From positions 556,669-620,668 of the forward strand of contig NZ_JACIEP010000001.1 in the NCBI RefSeq assembly GCF_014196915.1: a DNA stretch of 64,000 bases, in the 5' to 3' direction. Shown piece after piece: positions 63,731 through 64,000 of the stretch. The notes below the pieces were generated by a model that ran no database searches, had not been told where the DNA came from, and was given only the letters and a program-made list of their open reading frames with translations. A program made the translations under genes and the position numbers. Source of the stretch: Dysgonomonas hofstadii (lineage in GTDB: Bacteria; Bacteroidota; Bacteroidia; Bacteroidales; Dysgonomonadaceae). How positions within the stretch are numbered: position 1 is the stretch's first letter; the number at the start of each line of letters is the position of its first letter.

Positions 63731-63836
63731 TTATCTCGGGCGAAAGATTTTACGCCCCTACATGTACTTGTTTTTTATTATCAAAATCCCCAATCTTTAT
63801 CTATACTAAAAAGTATCATTAAAAAGAATAAAGATT

Positions 63837-64000
63837 ATGAAGTACAGCGAAAGATTAGTTGATAAGATAGTAAAACTGATAGAAGAAGACCGTTACACTA
63901 TTACAGAAATTTGCAGGGCGTTCAAACTAAATACAAAAACATTCTATGAATGGAAAAAGACCAAGCCTGAATTCCGCAAGGCCATAGAAGAAGCCGAAGA
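63837..64000 (+). CDS. Terminase-small-subunit-like HTH protein (partial, cut by window edge)
   Basis: Only the first 54 residues are inside the window: MKYSERLVDKIVKLIEEDRY, TITEICRAFKLNTKTFYEW, KKTKPEFRKAIEEAEE. The helix-turn-helix aligns with the protein at 14556-15182 (KYS...L..K...LI, YTI.E.C.A, FY.W, EFR..IE.A), so it is a paralogue. The rest lies outside. The start is supported by the alignment and a purine-rich leader (AAAAAGAATAAAG). Confidence 0.7.
   Translation, partial: MKYSERLVDKIVKLIEEDRYTITEICRAFKLNTKTFYEWKKTKPEFRKAIEEAE

Larger units (their letters stand above)
63443..63836. other. Intergenic region at the right end
   Basis: A 394-bp gap between the nrf operon and the HTH gene. 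It has the palindrome and -7 box at its left and a copy of the dispersed repeat at 63622-63730. Apart from these it is plain AT-rich DNA. Confidence 0.6.

Overview
The window is chromosomal DNA from a member of the Bacteroidetes, most likely a Bacteroidales bacterium close to Dysgonomonas or Parabacteroides. The genus is inferred from gene content and was not searched. Support comes from the SusC/SusD pair with an ECF sigma factor and FecR anti-sigma factor, the many TonB-dependent receptors with N-terminal carboxypeptidase-like domains, the families DUF4249, DUF4834, DUF1735 and DUF4838, the eukaryote-like NADP isocitrate dehydrogenase, and promoters of the Bacteroidetes type (TTTG, 19 bp, TAnnTTTG). 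The DNA is AT-rich, with a few GC-rich islands.

Layout. 1-3.7 kb: hflX (cut by the left edge), a secreted GH92 alpha-mannosidase and rplS, all on the minus strand. 4.1-10.5 kb: a GxxExxY-family protein with substituted signature residues, then a tightly overlapping operon (NagZ-like GH3 fused to a beta-lactamase-like serine hydrolase, an unknown helical protein, a VanX-type D-Ala-D-Ala dipeptidase) that looks like cell-wall turnover, then a secreted protein and a small winged-helix protein. 10.5-16.2 kb: FKBP isomerase, DEAD-box RNA helicase, two small membrane proteins, a terminase-small-subunit-like HTH protein and a tandem TonB-C protein. 16.2-16.7 kb: a GC-rich, heavily folded non-coding element. 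16.9-21.6 kb: dxs-trkA-trkH. 21.7-26 kb: a serine-type sulfatase and a P-type cation ATPase. 26-28.7 kb: a secreted surface-type protein and about 0.9 kb of non-coding DNA with strong palindromes and a (TG)6(CT)24 microsatellite.

29.4-41.1 kb is a polysaccharide utilization locus: ECF sigma, FecR, SusC with an STN signalling domain, SusD, GH18 with an intact DGxDxDxE motif, DUF1735-LamG lipoprotein and DUF4838 protein, followed by a frameshifted remnant of a GH2-type enzyme. The order resembles known N-glycan loci built around a GH18 endo-beta-N-acetylglucosaminidase, so a host-glycoprotein substrate is likely. 41-49 kb is mostly housekeeping: exonuclease, dnaN, icd behind an alpha/beta hydrolase, trpS, a DUF4026 protein and a GT2 glycosyltransferase. 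49-56.5 kb holds two outer-membrane uptake modules: DUF4834/DUF4249/TonB receptor, and PepSY protein/TonB siderophore receptor. 56.9-58 kb is a NahK-like sugar kinase.

58-63.5 kb is a respiratory nitrite ammonification operon, transcribed leftward: porin, nrfH, nrfA and the cytochrome c maturation pair resB/ccsA. A CRP/FNR-like palindrome lies upstream. The right edge carries a second copy of a dispersed intergenic repeat (first copy near 42 kb) and the start of a paralogue of the HTH protein at 15 kb. I saw no tRNA, rRNA, CRISPR array, transposase or integrase gene.
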